Origin: CBIHON01 sp966211965
GTDB taxonomy: Bacteria > Pseudomonadota > Gammaproteobacteria > Burkholderiales > Burkholderiaceae_D
Reading direction: 5' to 3'
Assembly: GCA_966211965.1 (NCBI GenBank)
Contig: CBIHON010000023.1
Span: forward strand, 24,073-88,072
Length of the DNA stretch: 64,000 nucleotides
The notes under the pieces were generated by a model that saw nothing but the letters and a program-made list of their open reading frames with translations, was not told where the DNA came from and did not search any database. This document shows, piece after piece, positions 49,620 through 59,444 of the stretch; position 1 is the first letter of the stretch, and every line of letters starts with the position of its first letter. The translations under genes were made by a program, and so were the position numbers.

Positions 49620-52600
49620 TTAATGAGATGCGAACGATCGATAAAGCAGATCAGAAAATGTTTGTGCCGGCACCGCTCTGCTGTAATAAAAGCCTTGTGC
49701 GGCGCGACAGCCGTGCTCCAGAAGAAAGCTTGCTTGTTCCTGCGTCTCCACGCCCTCTGCCAGCACCCCCAGCTCCAGGCTGCGCGCCATGGCAATAATG
49801 GCTGTGATGAGCGCAGTGTGATTCCGATCGGTCCCGATGTCACGTACAAATGACTGATCTATCTTGAGCGCGTGCACCGGGAAGCGCTGGAGATAAGCGA
49901 GGCTCGAATAGCCTGTGCCGAAATCATCCAACGACAGTTGAACGCCCATGTCACGCAGCTTGGTCAGGGTGGATAGATTCAATTCGCTGCGCTGCAAGAA
50001 GATGCTTTCGGTAATCTCCAGTTCGAGAGCCTCTGCCGGAAGGCCGACTTCGTAAAGAATCTGCTCGACCATGATGCAAAAGTCAGACGGTTCAAGCTGG
50101 CGCGGCGACAGGTTGACAGCGATCTTCAAATCCGGGTAGCCAGCACTGCGCCAGATTTTCAGTTGCCCGCAAGCCTGGCGCAAGGTCCGCTCGCCAATCG
50201 GTACGATGAGGCCGGATTCTTCCGCATTGGCGATGAAGGAAGCGCATGACATCGGCTCTCCATCCGGTTGCCGCCAGCGCAGCAAGGCTTCAGCCGCATA
50301 GATACGCCCGCTTTCCATATCCACCTGCGGCTGGTAATGCAATACAAACTCATCATGCGTCAACGCATGGCGCAGGCGCTTTCCCACTTCGAGGCGTTGC
50401 TGCACCGTGCGATTCAACGTCTCTGTAAAGAACTGGAATTTGCTGCGGCCCATTTCCTTGGCATGGTACATGGCGGTATCCGCCGTGCGCATCAACGTTT
50501 CCACGTCGCTGCCGTCATCGGGGTAAAGGCTGATGCCGATGCTGCCGCTGATGTGCAGTTCATGTCCATCGAAGATGAAGGGATGCGCCAGCGCATGCAA
50601 CGCCTCCTTCGCCACCCGCTCGACATCGCTGCTGTTCGTCACCATAGGCAAGCTGATGACAAACTCATCGCCGCCCAGCCGCGCTATGCTGTCCCCTTCA
50701 CGCAAGCACTTTTGCAAACGGGAAGCCGCCATTTGCAACACCACATCACCGACCTGATGGCCGAGCGAGTCGTTGATGTACTTGAACAGGTCCAGGTCGA
50801 TGAACAGGATTGCCACTCGATGCTTGTTGCGATGTGCATAAGATATCGCCTGATTCAGTCGGTCCTGCAACAGGATGCGATTCGGCAGCCCGGTCAATGC
50901 ATCATGGGTCGCCATATAAAGCATTCGATCTTCCGTATGTTTGCGCTCGGTCAGGTCCAGCACAAAACTGACGCCAAGCTTGCCGGCTCCCTCCAGCATG
51001 GCCGCAGCGGTCAGGACCGGTACCCGGCTGCCATCCTTGCGGATCAGTTCCTTTTCGAATGGCCGGGAGATTCCGGCCTTTCCGAGTTCGGCAATGGCGT
51101 TCTCGTCGGCATGGCGCCATTCCGGCGGCGTCATGGCCGCCCAACGGATTTTCCCTTGCGCGAGATCCTGTCGGCTATATCCGATGATGGATAGCGCCGC
51201 ATCGTTGGCGTCGGTAATACAGCCATGCAGGTCATAAAACAGGATGCCGACGATATTCGATTCGAATAATCTTCGAATCTTCGTTTCACGTTCCTGCAAG
51301 TCAGCATACAGATGCGCATTCTCCAGCGAAATCGCAGCTTGGGACGCAAGCAATTGCAGCACCGCCACGCATTCCGGCGCGAACGCATGCGTAACGAGGC
51401 CGCTCTCAAGATAAAGCATCCCCGTCAAGGCTTCCTGCCGCAGAATAGGCAGGCACAATACTGACTTCGGTCGATGCCTGGAAAAGTACGGATCATCCGA
51501 AAACGGATTGTCCTGCGCCACGTCGGATAACGACACCTGTTCGCGGGTGCGCCGGACATAATTGACGATCGATACGGGCAACGGCGCTGCCGGCTGCGGC
51601 TGCCCCAGGTGCCGCCGCACTTGTACGACGTTCTGATCGACGCTGGCGTCCGCAGCCACCGTCAGTGCGTCGTTGCGGACGAGAAGCAGATAACCGGTCT
51701 GCGCGCCGGCTGCTTCCAATACGATACGCATCAAGGTTTCGACCAATTCATCGAGCACGATCCGGCTCGAAATGGCTTGTGATGCTTTGGCCACCGAAAG
51801 CAGATCCAGGCGCGTAACGTCGCGTCCCGACATGGCTGATGTCAGCACCGCCTGGGCGCGTAATTGAGGATGGGCTGCATCGAGTTGCTCGACCTTTCCG
51901 TCTGCGCCCCAGCGCAGGTAGCCGGCGCGCGCTTCGCGCAAATACGTGTCGGCGATGAGCGTAAAGCCGCGCGCCCGATAGAATGCCGATGCAAGTTCGA
52001 ATCCAAGCGCACCATCCTGGATGAAGCCATTTTCAGCAGCTGAGCGGATGGCCTGTTCGTACAGGCGCTCGGCATCGGCAGGGCGTCCTTCCATGCGCGC
52101 AACCTCCGCCTCCAACAGGGCATGGCGATGAAGAAAATTTGCCGGACATGCATCGGCCCACAGCTTATGCCTGCCGCGCTCCTCGGCAAGCAGGCCGGCC
52201 AACTCGCGCTGCTGTATTTCGGACATCTTGGGATACAGGGCAGTCAAAGTCAGTGCATAGAAAAAATGATGCACCGAATCGAACAGGATCAGGTAAACAC
52301 CCTTGTGTGCATGCCGCGATGCTTCTTCCGCCGATGCCAGCGCGCCGGCATAGTCGCCATAAATGAATGCCGATACCTGTTTGGCGATATGGGAACTTTG
52401 AAGGCCGAAACCAAAGCTTCCCTTTTCAAGTGCGGCCAGGCATGCGGCTTCATCGAATCCTTCGTCGTCCGACCTCACGGACGATCCCGCTCCACCCTTC
52501 AGCTTGGCCACCAGTTGCTGCTCCAAAAGGATAGTCCGATGCACCATATCGTTGTGGCTGTCGCGGGCGAATTCGCCTTGCTTGCGCGCCACCTGTTCCA

Positions 52601-55600
52601 CCTCATCGAGCGGCATTCCTTCCTGCAGGACCGCCCAGAAAACGGCCATGCCGATGTAGTTGGCATACGCCAGATCACCGACATCGAGGCTGGCGGACAA
52701 GGCCTGTTCCATCATCGGCCCAATCTCGGCGGCGGCACGATCGAAGAGGCCGTACGCGATGGCATGCGTCGCCAACAGTTGCCCCTTGCGGCGGTGCCCA
52801 TCGAGTTCCTTGTTCAGCTTGAATGCCATATTGGAGAATTCGAGGGCAGACGCGATGTCGCCACGGCGCGATATCAGCAGGATGCCGTAGGCGCTGTAGG
52901 CATAACAAGAATCCTCGGTGTGCCCGTAATGCAGGGAGAGCCTGACGGCCTTGGCGATGATGAGGGAAAAATAATCCGGCTCGATCATGTACGAGAACGA
53001 TATCGTCTCCACCATGAGCGTAAGCGCCGCCGCCTTGTCGTCATCGGGCAGCAACCGGGAATTGGCGATATCGGCAATGCTGCGTCCCTGCAAATGGCGG
53101 GAAATCAAGCTCATCTCGGCTTCGATTCCTGCCTCGATCTTCGTTTCTATCGAGGGAAAAGTCATATCGAACAAGCGCGCCGCCTCGACCATATTGCCCA
53201 CTGCCTCTACGAGACGCCCGGCCATTCCGTGGAGCGCAATGCGCAGTAGATAAGCGCGGGCACGTTCCCGGTACGACCGGGCATGTGCGAGTATCACGTC
53301 GGTAAGCTCGACCGCGCGTTCGAAATGCCCGGCCAGACACTCGCACTCCGCCAGTGCCAGGCTCACTTCCAAGGTATCCTGGTATTGCACATGCCAGGCA
53401 TCCGGCGGCAGCAAGGCCATAGCGCGGTTCAGAAAGTTGCGTGCCGAGGCCACGGCAGTTGCCGACTTGGCCTTCATCCCTGCCAGGACATTGAGGCGAT
53501 ATAGCGATCCCCTTTCTTCTGCGTCGACGACGGCAGTGGCACCGAGATTGAGCTGGCCCACTATGGAAAACACCGCCTCCTCGATTTGCGCCGGTGTTTT
53601 CCCAGCCATCAGCAGCCGGCCGATTTTCGCATGCAGCGCTGCACGCTCGGATACCGGTATCGACAGATAGGCCGCCTCCTGTACGCGATCGTGCGGAAAG
53701 CGGACCGTCCGTTTGTCGTGCAATACCAGGCCGGCACGCACGGCAGCGGAAAGCGCGGCGCGGGTGTCCGCTTCCGAGTGGTCGGACAACCTCATCAGAG
53801 TGGCTTCCTCTGCCTCCGAACCGAGGCAGGCGAGCAGTTGCAGCGTGCAGCGGACAGCGGGAGGCAGTCGCGCCAGTTTGGTAATCATCAGCTCAGCCAC
53901 ATTGTCGGTATAGTCCTTGGCCTCGATCCCGGCCAGGTCCCAGCGCCACATCCCGGCGCCGGCGTCGAATGCGAGCAGGCCTTCTTCAACCAGGGCGCTC
54001 AAGAACTGATTCACGAAGAACGGATTTCCGCCTGTTTTCTGGTAGACCAGGCGAACCAAAGCGGACGCAGCGCCGCCCTCACAATGCAGCATCTGGTCCA
54101 CGAGGGTGCCGAGCGCTTCTTCGGGCAATGGCGCCAGTGTCATCTCAGTCACGGTCGCGCCTGCCTGGCGCATCCCGTCCACGGCAAGTGCAAGCGGATG
54201 CCCCGGGATGAGGTCGGTATCCCGGCATGCCTCGATCAACAGCAAAAAGCTCTTGCCGGGCGCAGTCACAAGATCGCTGACCAACTGCAAACTGGCGGCA
54301 TCGGCCCATTGCATGTTGTCGAGAAACAGTGTCAGCGGATGCGGCTCTTGCGCAAACACGCCGATGAATTTCTGGAACACCAGGCGGAACCGGTTCTGCG
54401 TCTCTGCCGGAAGAAGCTGGGGCAACGGCGGCTGCGGCCCAATGATCAATTCCACCTGAGGCAGGACATCGATAATCAACTGGCCATTGACGCCGACCGC
54501 GGCCTGAATTCGTTGGCGCCAGAGGGCGACTTTATCTTCGCTTTCCGAGAGAATGATCCGCACCAGTTCGAGGAGAGCTTGCGTCACCGTGCTGTAGGGA
54601 ATGTCGCGCCGGTACTGATCGAATTTTCCGGCAATGAAAAGCCCATGACGGTCCTTGATCGGCTGACGCATTTCCTGCACCAGGGTCGACTTGCCGACAC
54701 CGGCGCTCCCTGTTACCAAGGTCAGGGTCGCACGCTGCAATATCGCCATCGCATCATGGTGTTCCAGCAGTTGCTTGAGCTCCGCCTCGCGGTCGACGAA
54801 TTTCCCCGGTGTTTGCAAATGCTCATCCTTATCCTGCATGCCGAGGGAGAACGGTGCGATTGCACCATCGCTCTCCCATTGCGAGAGGCATCGTTCCAGA
54901 TCGGCTTGCAAACCATGTGCGGTCTGATAGCGATTTTCCGGCATTTTCTCAAGCAGCTTGAGCACAATGTCGGAGAGCACCGACGGAATGGCCGGATCGA
55001 TTTCCGATGGCGGGCGAGGCACGCTTGCAAGATGACAGTGCGCCCATTCAAGCGCATCATTTCCGTGGCACGGAAGCTGCCCAGTCAACATTTGATACAG
55101 CATCACGCCGAGCGAGTAAAAATCGGTCCGGTAGTCGACAGCACGGTTCATGCGCCCGGTTTGTTCGGGTGAAATATAGGCCCAGTTGCCGATCAGCATA
55201 TGCTCCTGTTCTGCCGGCGAGGTCGATGCCGCAGTCGCCCGACTCAGATCAAGCAAGCAGATTTCATCTTCAGGCAACAACATCAGGTTGGCCGGGCAAA
55301 AATCATGGTGCACAATGTGCGCGGAATGCAAAGCGCCAAGAATGCGGACCAATTGCAGGCCTAGGCGCAGGCAACGTGCCAGATCGAGTTTTTGCCGGGT
55401 CAGAACACTTTCGAACGGCTCGCCTTCAAATGGATCCAGCACCATCATCAGGGTAGCCGGCTCATCGATCAGCGCGGCAGGCTTGGGTACACCTGGAATA
55501 TCCAACGTAGCGAGGATGGCATACTCGCGCCGAAAGCGGGCTGCCTGCGCAGGGGCATCCTTGGACTTGGGGAGCTTTAACATGACGGGCAGACCGCCTT

Positions 55601-55673
55601 CGACCTGCCGGCCGCGATGCAGATGTGAGCCCCCGGTCGTGCCAACCCACTCAAAGATTTGGTAGTGTGCCAT
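49620..55673 (-). CDS. Giant kinase-ATPase-GAF-PAS-GGDEF-EAL signalling protein
   Basis: 2017 residues without membrane segments. An N-terminal protein-kinase-like domain (~1-265) has the Lys in VMLKLPK (K33), a catalytic-loop variant HHDFCPANL (~122; canonical HRDLKPxN, so the loop Lys is Cys) and DLS (~142) for DFG. An AAA/STAND-type ATPase (~290-560) has P-loop GSAGVGKST (322-330). A long TPR-like helical region follows (~750-1280). GAF (~1310-1460), PAS (~1470-1590), GGDEF with LGGDEFVISL, and EAL with AAEALLRWRQ and an intact DDFGTGYSS complete it. Close relatives with the same front usually end in a histidine kinase; here the output is c-di-GMP turnover. It is monocistronic. Confidence 0.92.
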   Translation of the reverse strand: MAHYQIFEWVGTTGGSHLHRGRQVEGGLPVMLKLPKSKDAPAQAARFRREYAILATLDIPGVPKPAALIDEPATLMMVLDPFEGEPFESVLTRQKLDLARCLRLGLQLVRILGALHSAHIVHHDFCPANLMLLPEDEICLLDLSRATAASTSPAEQEHMLIGNWAYISPEQTGRMNRAVDYRTDFYSLGVMLYQMLTGQLPCHGNDALEWAHCHLASVPRPPSEIDPAIPSVLSDIVLKLLEKMPENRYQTAHGLQADLERCLSQWESDGAIAPFSLGMQDKDEHLQTPGKFVDREAELKQLLEHHDAMAILQRATLTLVTGSAGVGKSTLVQEMRQPIKDRHGLFIAGKFDQYRRDIPYSTVTQALLELVRIILSESEDKVALWRQRIQAAVGVNGQLIIDVLPQVELIIGPQPPLPQLLPAETQNRFRLVFQKFIGVFAQEPHPLTLFLDNMQWADAASLQLVSDLVTAPGKSFLLLIEACRDTDLIPGHPLALAVDGMRQAGATVTEMTLAPLPEEALGTLVDQMLHCEGGAASALVRLVYQKTGGNPFFVNQFLSALVEEGLLAFDAGAGMWRWDLAGIEAKDYTDNVAELMITKLARLPPAVRCTLQLLACLGSEAEEATLMRLSDHSEADTRAALSAAVRAGLVLHDKRTVRFPHDRVQEAAYLSIPVSERAALHAKIGRLLMAGKTPAQIEEAVFSIVGQLNLGATAVVDAEERGSLYRLNVLAGMKAKSATAVASARNFLNRAMALLPPDAWHVQYQDTLEVSLALAECECLAGHFERAVELTDVILAHARSYRERARAYLLRIALHGMAGRLVEAVGNMVEAARLFDMTFPSIETKIEAGIEAEMSLISRHLQGRSIADIANSRLLPDDDKAAALTLMVETISFSYMIEPDYFSLIIAKAVRLSLHYGHTEDSCYAYSAYGILLISRRGDIASALEFSNMAFKLNKELDGHRRKGQLLATHAIAYGLFDRAAAEIGPMMEQALSASLDVGDLAYANYIGMAVFWAVLQEGMPLDEVEQVARKQGEFARDSHNDMVHRTILLEQQLVAKLKGGAGSSVRSDDEGFDEAACLAALEKGSFGFGLQSSHIAKQVSAFIYGDYAGALASAEEASRHAHKGVYLILFDSVHHFFYALTLTALYPKMSEIQQRELAGLLAEERGRHKLWADACPANFLHRHALLEAEVARMEGRPADAERLYEQAIRSAAENGFIQDGALGFELASAFYRARGFTLIADTYLREARAGYLRWGADGKVEQLDAAHPQLRAQAVLTSAMSGRDVTRLDLLSVAKASQAISSRIVLDELVETLMRIVLEAAGAQTGYLLLVRNDALTVAADASVDQNVVQVRRHLGQPQPAAPLPVSIVNYVRRTREQVSLSDVAQDNPFSDDPYFSRHRPKSVLCLPILRQEALTGMLYLESGLVTHAFAPECVAVLQLLASQAAISLENAHLYADLQERETKIRRLFESNIVGILFYDLHGCITDANDAALSIIGYSRQDLAQGKIRWAAMTPPEWRHADENAIAELGKAGISRPFEKELIRKDGSRVPVLTAAAMLEGAGKLGVSFVLDLTERKHTEDRMLYMATHDALTGLPNRILLQDRLNQAISYAHRNKHRVAILFIDLDLFKYINDSLGHQVGDVVLQMAASRLQKCLREGDSIARLGGDEFVISLPMVTNSSDVERVAKEALHALAHPFIFDGHELHISGSIGISLYPDDGSDVETLMRTADTAMYHAKEMGRSKFQFFTETLNRTVQQRLEVGKRLRHALTHDEFVLHYQPQVDMESGRIYAAEALLRWRQPDGEPMSCASFIANAEESGLIVPIGERTLRQACGQLKIWRSAGYPDLKIAVNLSPRQLEPSDFCIMVEQILYEVGLPAEALELEITESIFLQRSELNLSTLTKLRDMGVQLSLDDFGTGYSSLAYLQRFPVHALKIDQSFVRDIGTDRNHTALITAIIAMARSLELGVLAEGVETQEQASFLLEHGCRAAQGFYYSRAVPAQTFSDLLYRSFASH

Positions 55674-55765
55674 GATGGCTTGTCTTCAGCCCCTTCGATC
55701 CCCCGTCACAGGGAACAAAATTGCCGCTTTGACTGCCCGAACCGGTTGGGAACACGAACACATAA

Positions 55766-55885
55766 GGGGACCTCTAAAAATTACCCAAAGTGCTCAAGGT
55801 CGGGTCGAGGAGCGGATGTGTACGCAGCTACATTGAGCACCGCAGGCCCGAGTTTGGACACTTTGGGTAATTTTTAGAGGCTCCC
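55766..55885 (+). repeat. Foldback element B with conserved core (pairs with element A at 32245)
   Basis: 32-base arms at 55766-55797 and 55854-55885 are complementary except four positions, two of them G-U wobbles; 23 consecutive central bases are perfect (CCTCTAAAAATTACCCAAAG...). The 56-base core has the inner stem TCGGGTC/GGCCCGA, the conserved segments GAGGAGCG and TGAGCACCGCA, and a central hairpin around GTGTA/TACAT. Arm sequence is unrelated to element A, but core, arm length and total length agree. It lies ~90 bases upstream of the giant kinase gene start. Confidence 0.8.
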
Positions 55886-56090
55886 TACATATTATGACCA
55901 TATCAACCGTCGTACAAGCAAGGGTATCCCGGGTCTCCGTCGCTGTTTAAATCTGGCACGCGGCGGCTTCCGCTCAGACATTGATTGCATAGAAACGCGA
56001 AGTTCCCCCCGAGTCGGTGGCGCAGCGGTAAACCGCCTCCAGAAAAGCCGAGTTCCTACCACAACGACATGCGCGCTTTGTTTGTACTTA

Positions 56091-56267
56091 CGACAAAGTT
56101 GAGCAACCTCAGGCCCGTCGATTTCGTCGCCCAAAGTGTCGACATCGGTCTGCGGTATGGTGCGGCGGCTTGGCCGGAGCTGGTTTGCTTGCTTTTCGGG
56201 CTTGGCTTTGTGAGGACGTGCGTGCAGCGCCTGATGCGCCGGTCCGAATGGGATATCGCCAGATAGC
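56091..56267 (+). pseudogene. LysR substrate-binding domain fragment
   Basis: A short plus-strand stretch reads LRPVDFVAQSVDIGLRYGAA then WPELVCLLFGLGFVRTCVQR. It resembles the GcvA-type LysR effector domain motif (VDFxxxxVDIGIRYGxGxWPGL, followed by the F-P-V-C-S-P strand). No DNA-binding domain precedes it and the frame ends soon after, so it is probably a remnant. The match is by eye and short. Confidence 0.4.
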
Positions 56268-56459
56268 CCACTTCGCACTCGCCATCCCGAGCTTCAATCA
56301 TGAACGACTTCGTGCAACGTTTCCAAAGCAACTCGGCACTTCAAAGCGCTGGACTTGACTGCCGTAAGTTTCTTTGCGGGATGAACACAGGTGAATACAG
56401 GTGAATAGCGTGGAAGAATTTCATTCCCACGCCCTCGCAGAACTGGAGGTGAGCCTCGA

Positions 56460-57242
56460 TTATCTGCCGAGATAGCCGACTTGGCCAACAAGCCTGCCTA
56501 TCGTGCCATCCCGCCCCATTTCCTTTAGCGCATGATTCAGGGCTCTTAGCGCCTTGCCATGACCGCCGGCTTTCTTCGAAAAAGCGATATACAAAGGGAA
56601 TGTTTCTATGGGAGGGTCCAGCCAGACGACCTGTTCTTTGTACTGCGGTAGCCGGGTTTCAAGAATATATTCCGCCAAGCCTTTGTCGATCAGGATCAGA
56701 TCCACCCGGCCATGTGCCAGCTTGCGTATGTTGGTTTCGTCGTTGGGTACCGCTTCGGTGTTGAGTTTGGCATCCTCAAAAGCCTTGGGGTTGGCATAGT
56801 CGAGTCCGATGCCTATTCGATAAGGCTTGAGATCCGCCAACGACTTGAATTTGATCGTTGAATCCGTGCGCTTATAGAAGCCGATCTGGTTTGACGGCAA
56901 CGGATCCGAGTACACGAACCACTGCTCACGCTCGGGTTTGTACCAGATAGCGATTATGCCATCGATCCTCCTTCCCGCGACGTCTGAGCCCTCCTTGCCG
57001 TACGCCAGAGCGCGGGACCAAGGCAGAACATCAACATGGATCGTGTAGCCCGCCCGCTTGAAGGCTTCGGTTGTGATTTCAGTAATCACACCGCCTTTTG
57101 CCATTGTGCTGCTGGTGTAGGGGGGATACTCCATGGTGACAAAATGCAGGGTTTCGGCAGCCCAAGCCACTCGCGACGACATGCTGACGCTCAGCAGTAT
57201 CGCGCCTAAGTATTTCATCAATCGTTTTTTATGAGCGAACAT
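56460..57242 (-). CDS. Periplasmic solute-binding protein (SBP_bac_3 type)
   Basis: About 260 residues. A signal peptide (KRLMKYLGAILLSVSMSSRV, cleavage near AWA-AE) is followed by a type-II binding-protein fold: LHFVTMEYPPYTSSTMAKGG, GVITEITTEAFKRAGYTIHV, and a late lobe with RVDLILIDKGLAEYIL. Proteins of this class bind amino acids or related small molecules. Some stand alone as sensory or orphan proteins. No ABC permease or ATPase genes are adjacent, so transport is doubtful. The start ATG 57242 is chosen over 57305 because it gives a normal signal peptide. Confidence 0.82.
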   Translation of the reverse strand: MFAHKKRLMKYLGAILLSVSMSSRVAWAAETLHFVTMEYPPYTSSTMAKGGVITEITTEAFKRAGYTIHVDVLPWSRALAYGKEGSDVAGRRIDGIIAIWYKPEREQWFVYSDPLPSNQIGFYKRTDSTIKFKSLADLKPYRIGIGLDYANPKAFEDAKLNTEAVPNDETNIRKLAHGRVDLILIDKGLAEYILETRLPQYKEQVVWLDPPIETFPLYIAFSKKAGGHGKALRALNHALKEMGRDGTIGRLVGQVGYLGR

Positions 57243-57982
57243 GGCTTTGGGTCTTTCGTGATAACGCCAACGTCGCGCGCTCGTAATGCAGCCAATCGCG
57301 TCCATCGGTTAGGGCCAAAAGCCTTATGCCAGTTCCTCACGCAAGCGAGGCCCTGCAAATCTGCACGAGGCGATTGGTTATTGATTAATGACTTTGTCTG
57401 CACGTCCCGCCGTTTGAAGTACTTGCTTTCAAAACTTGCCGACATCTACCTTCTTCAAATCCGCATCCGCCACAATTTGCCGACAATGCGCAGTCACCGA
57501 ACTGCCCGGGAAACCGCATCATGTCGTTCAACACTCACTCACAAAAACGCCAACTGACAAGCAACTGGTTCCTGTTCAGTTGCTTTATCCTCGATACGCA
57601 GTTAAAACTTGTCAACTGACCGCAAATTGAGGCAGAGTCAGATTGTGGTCATGATCACGAGCTGCGATGGTTCAGCATGCCATGAACTGCGGCCTCTCTG
57701 AAGCTTCGTCTCCAATTTGATTGAGCTGGTTGGCAGCATCGGCGCCGATTTGGCAGGCCGCCGGGTAACACGGCTGGCGGATTGCCCGACATCTACTGCA
57801 CAACCGACTATGTACCTTGTTTTGTCGAGATTTGCATCTTGCGCCGCAAGATGGGGTAGATTCGAGGCGATCGATTCAGTAACGACAAGACGCTCGTTAA
57901 TCTACTATGGTTTTAGGCGGCCGCGGTTGAGGAAGCACTCAATCGAGCTCATGCCCATCTTCAAGAAAAATTGCGCCGCCGT
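57243..57982. other. Intergenic region without recognised features
   Basis: 740 bases between the solute-binding protein start and the aldehyde dehydrogenase end. Small open frames exist on both strands but none shows family features. It may be decayed sequence, like the nearby LysR fragment. Confidence 0.5.
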
Positions 57983-59431
57983 TCATGGATTGATATAGGC
58001 GGTCTTCACCGTGGTATAAAACTCGGCGGCATAGCGCCCCTGTTCGCGCGGACCATAGCTCGATCCCTTTCTTCCGCCGAACGGAACATGGAAATCGACG
58101 CCTGCCGTCGGCGCATTGACCATGACCATGCCGGCCTGCAAGTGCCGCTTGAAATGGTTCGCCTGCTTGAGCGACGTCGTCACGACGCCGGCCGAGAGCC
58201 CGAACTCGGTATCGTTGGCGAGGGCAAGCGCGTGGTCCGCATCGTCGGCGCGGATCACGCAGGCGACCGGGCCGAAAATCTCTTCACGGCTGATGCGCAT
58301 TGCATTGGTGGCGCCGGTGAACAATGCCGGCTGCAGGTAATAGCCGGGCCGGCCGTCGGCATCGGTTTCCATCGCCTCGCCGCCGAAGACGAGCTCTGCC
58401 CCCTCTTCCCTGCCGATGGCAATGTATCTCGAATCCTGCGCCAGTTGGCTTGCATCGACCACCGGTCCGATATCGGTACCGGGCTTGCGCGCATCGCCAA
58501 CCTTGAGGGTACGCAAGCGCGCCACCATCGCTTCCACGAATTGCTTGTGAATGCCGGCAGTGACGATCAGACGCGAGGATGCCGTGCAGCGCTGGCCGGT
58601 GGAAAAGAAGGCGCCGTTGATCGCGCAATGCACGGCCACGTCGAGGTCGGCATCGTCCAGCACGACCAGCGGATTTTTGCCGCCCATTTCAAGCTGGAAT
58701 TTCGCCATCGGTCCGGCACGTCCCACGCAGGCTTGCGCCACGCGCCGGCCTGTACCTTCCGAGCCGGTAAAGGTCACGGCGGCAACGCGCGGGTCCGACA
58801 CCAGGATGTCGCCGATGTCGCGGCCCCTGCCCATGACGAGGTTGAAGACGCCCGGAGGGAATCCGGCGCGGCTGATGATTTCCGCCAGCGCCCAGGCGGA
58901 ACCCGGCACGAGATCGGCAGGCTTGAAGACGACGGTATTGCCGTAAGCCAGCGCAGGCGCAATCTTCCATGCCGGAATCGCGATCGGGAAATTCCACGGC
59001 GTGATGATGCTGATCACGCCAACCGCCTCGCGCGTGACTTCGACCGTCATTCCCGGCCGTACCGACGGAATCACATCGCCAGCCGTGCGCAACGCTTCGC
59101 CGGCAAAGAACTTGAAGAGTTGGCCGGCGCGCATGACTTCGCCGCTTGCCTCGGCCAGCGTCTTGCCTTCTTCGCGGGCCAGCAGGTCCGCCAGTTCGGC
59201 GCGCCGCGCGAGGATCTCGCTGCCGACAGCGTCCAGCGCGTCGGTACGCTGCTGAATTGGACTGGCTCCCCAGCCCGGCGCGGCGGCATGGGCGGCAGCA
59301 ATCGCCAGTTCCGCCTGCGCCGCATCCGCTTTGACATAGCTGCCGATGATGTCGCGCGTGTCCGATGGGTTGATGTTGTCGGAAGAATCGTAGCCTTCCA
59401 GCCACTCGCCGTTGATGTAATTGCGGTACAT
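57983..59431 (-). CDS. NAD(P)-dependent aldehyde dehydrogenase
   Basis: 482-residue aldehyde dehydrogenase. Conserved elements are ITPWNFPIAIPAWKIAPALA, VTFTGSEGTGRRVAQ, catalytic Glu in FQLEMGGKNP (~255), catalytic Cys in STGQRCTASSRL (~290) and EEIFGPVACVI. It looks closest to the alpha-ketoglutarate-semialdehyde or vanillin/succinate-semialdehyde-type group, but substrate cannot be fixed. It ends a minus-strand gene set with an aromatic aminotransferase (13-base gap) and panE-like gene, downstream of a decayed aromatic ring-cleavage operon, so an aromatic or dicarboxylic aldehyde substrate is plausible. Confidence 0.92.
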   Translation of the reverse strand: MYRNYINGEWLEGYDSSDNINPSDTRDIIGSYVKADAAQAELAIAAAHAAAPGWGASPIQQRTDALDAVGSEILARRAELADLLAREEGKTLAEASGEVMRAGQLFKFFAGEALRTAGDVIPSVRPGMTVEVTREAVGVISIITPWNFPIAIPAWKIAPALAYGNTVVFKPADLVPGSAWALAEIISRAGFPPGVFNLVMGRGRDIGDILVSDPRVAAVTFTGSEGTGRRVAQACVGRAGPMAKFQLEMGGKNPLVVLDDADLDVAVHCAINGAFFSTGQRCTASSRLIVTAGIHKQFVEAMVARLRTLKVGDARKPGTDIGPVVDASQLAQDSRYIAIGREEGAELVFGGEAMETDADGRPGYYLQPALFTGATNAMRISREEIFGPVACVIRADDADHALALANDTEFGLSAGVVTTSLKQANHFKRHLQAGMVMVNAPTAGVDFHVPFGGRKGSSYGPREQGRYAAEFYTTVKTAYINP

Positions 59432-59444
59432 GGGGAATGCCGTT

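Larger units (their letters stand above)
55674..56459. other. Intergenic region with foldback B and a LysR remnant
   Basis: 786 bases with no intact gene. It contains the foldback element at 55766-55885 and a short LysR-like fragment at ~56091-56267, both listed separately. The promoter of the giant kinase gene should lie just above 55673. Confidence 0.5.

Noticed and set aside
53586..55172. Plus-strand open frame (~528 codons) opposite the giant kinase gene
   Set aside because: Antisense shadow of the ATPase and helical regions with no recognisable domain.
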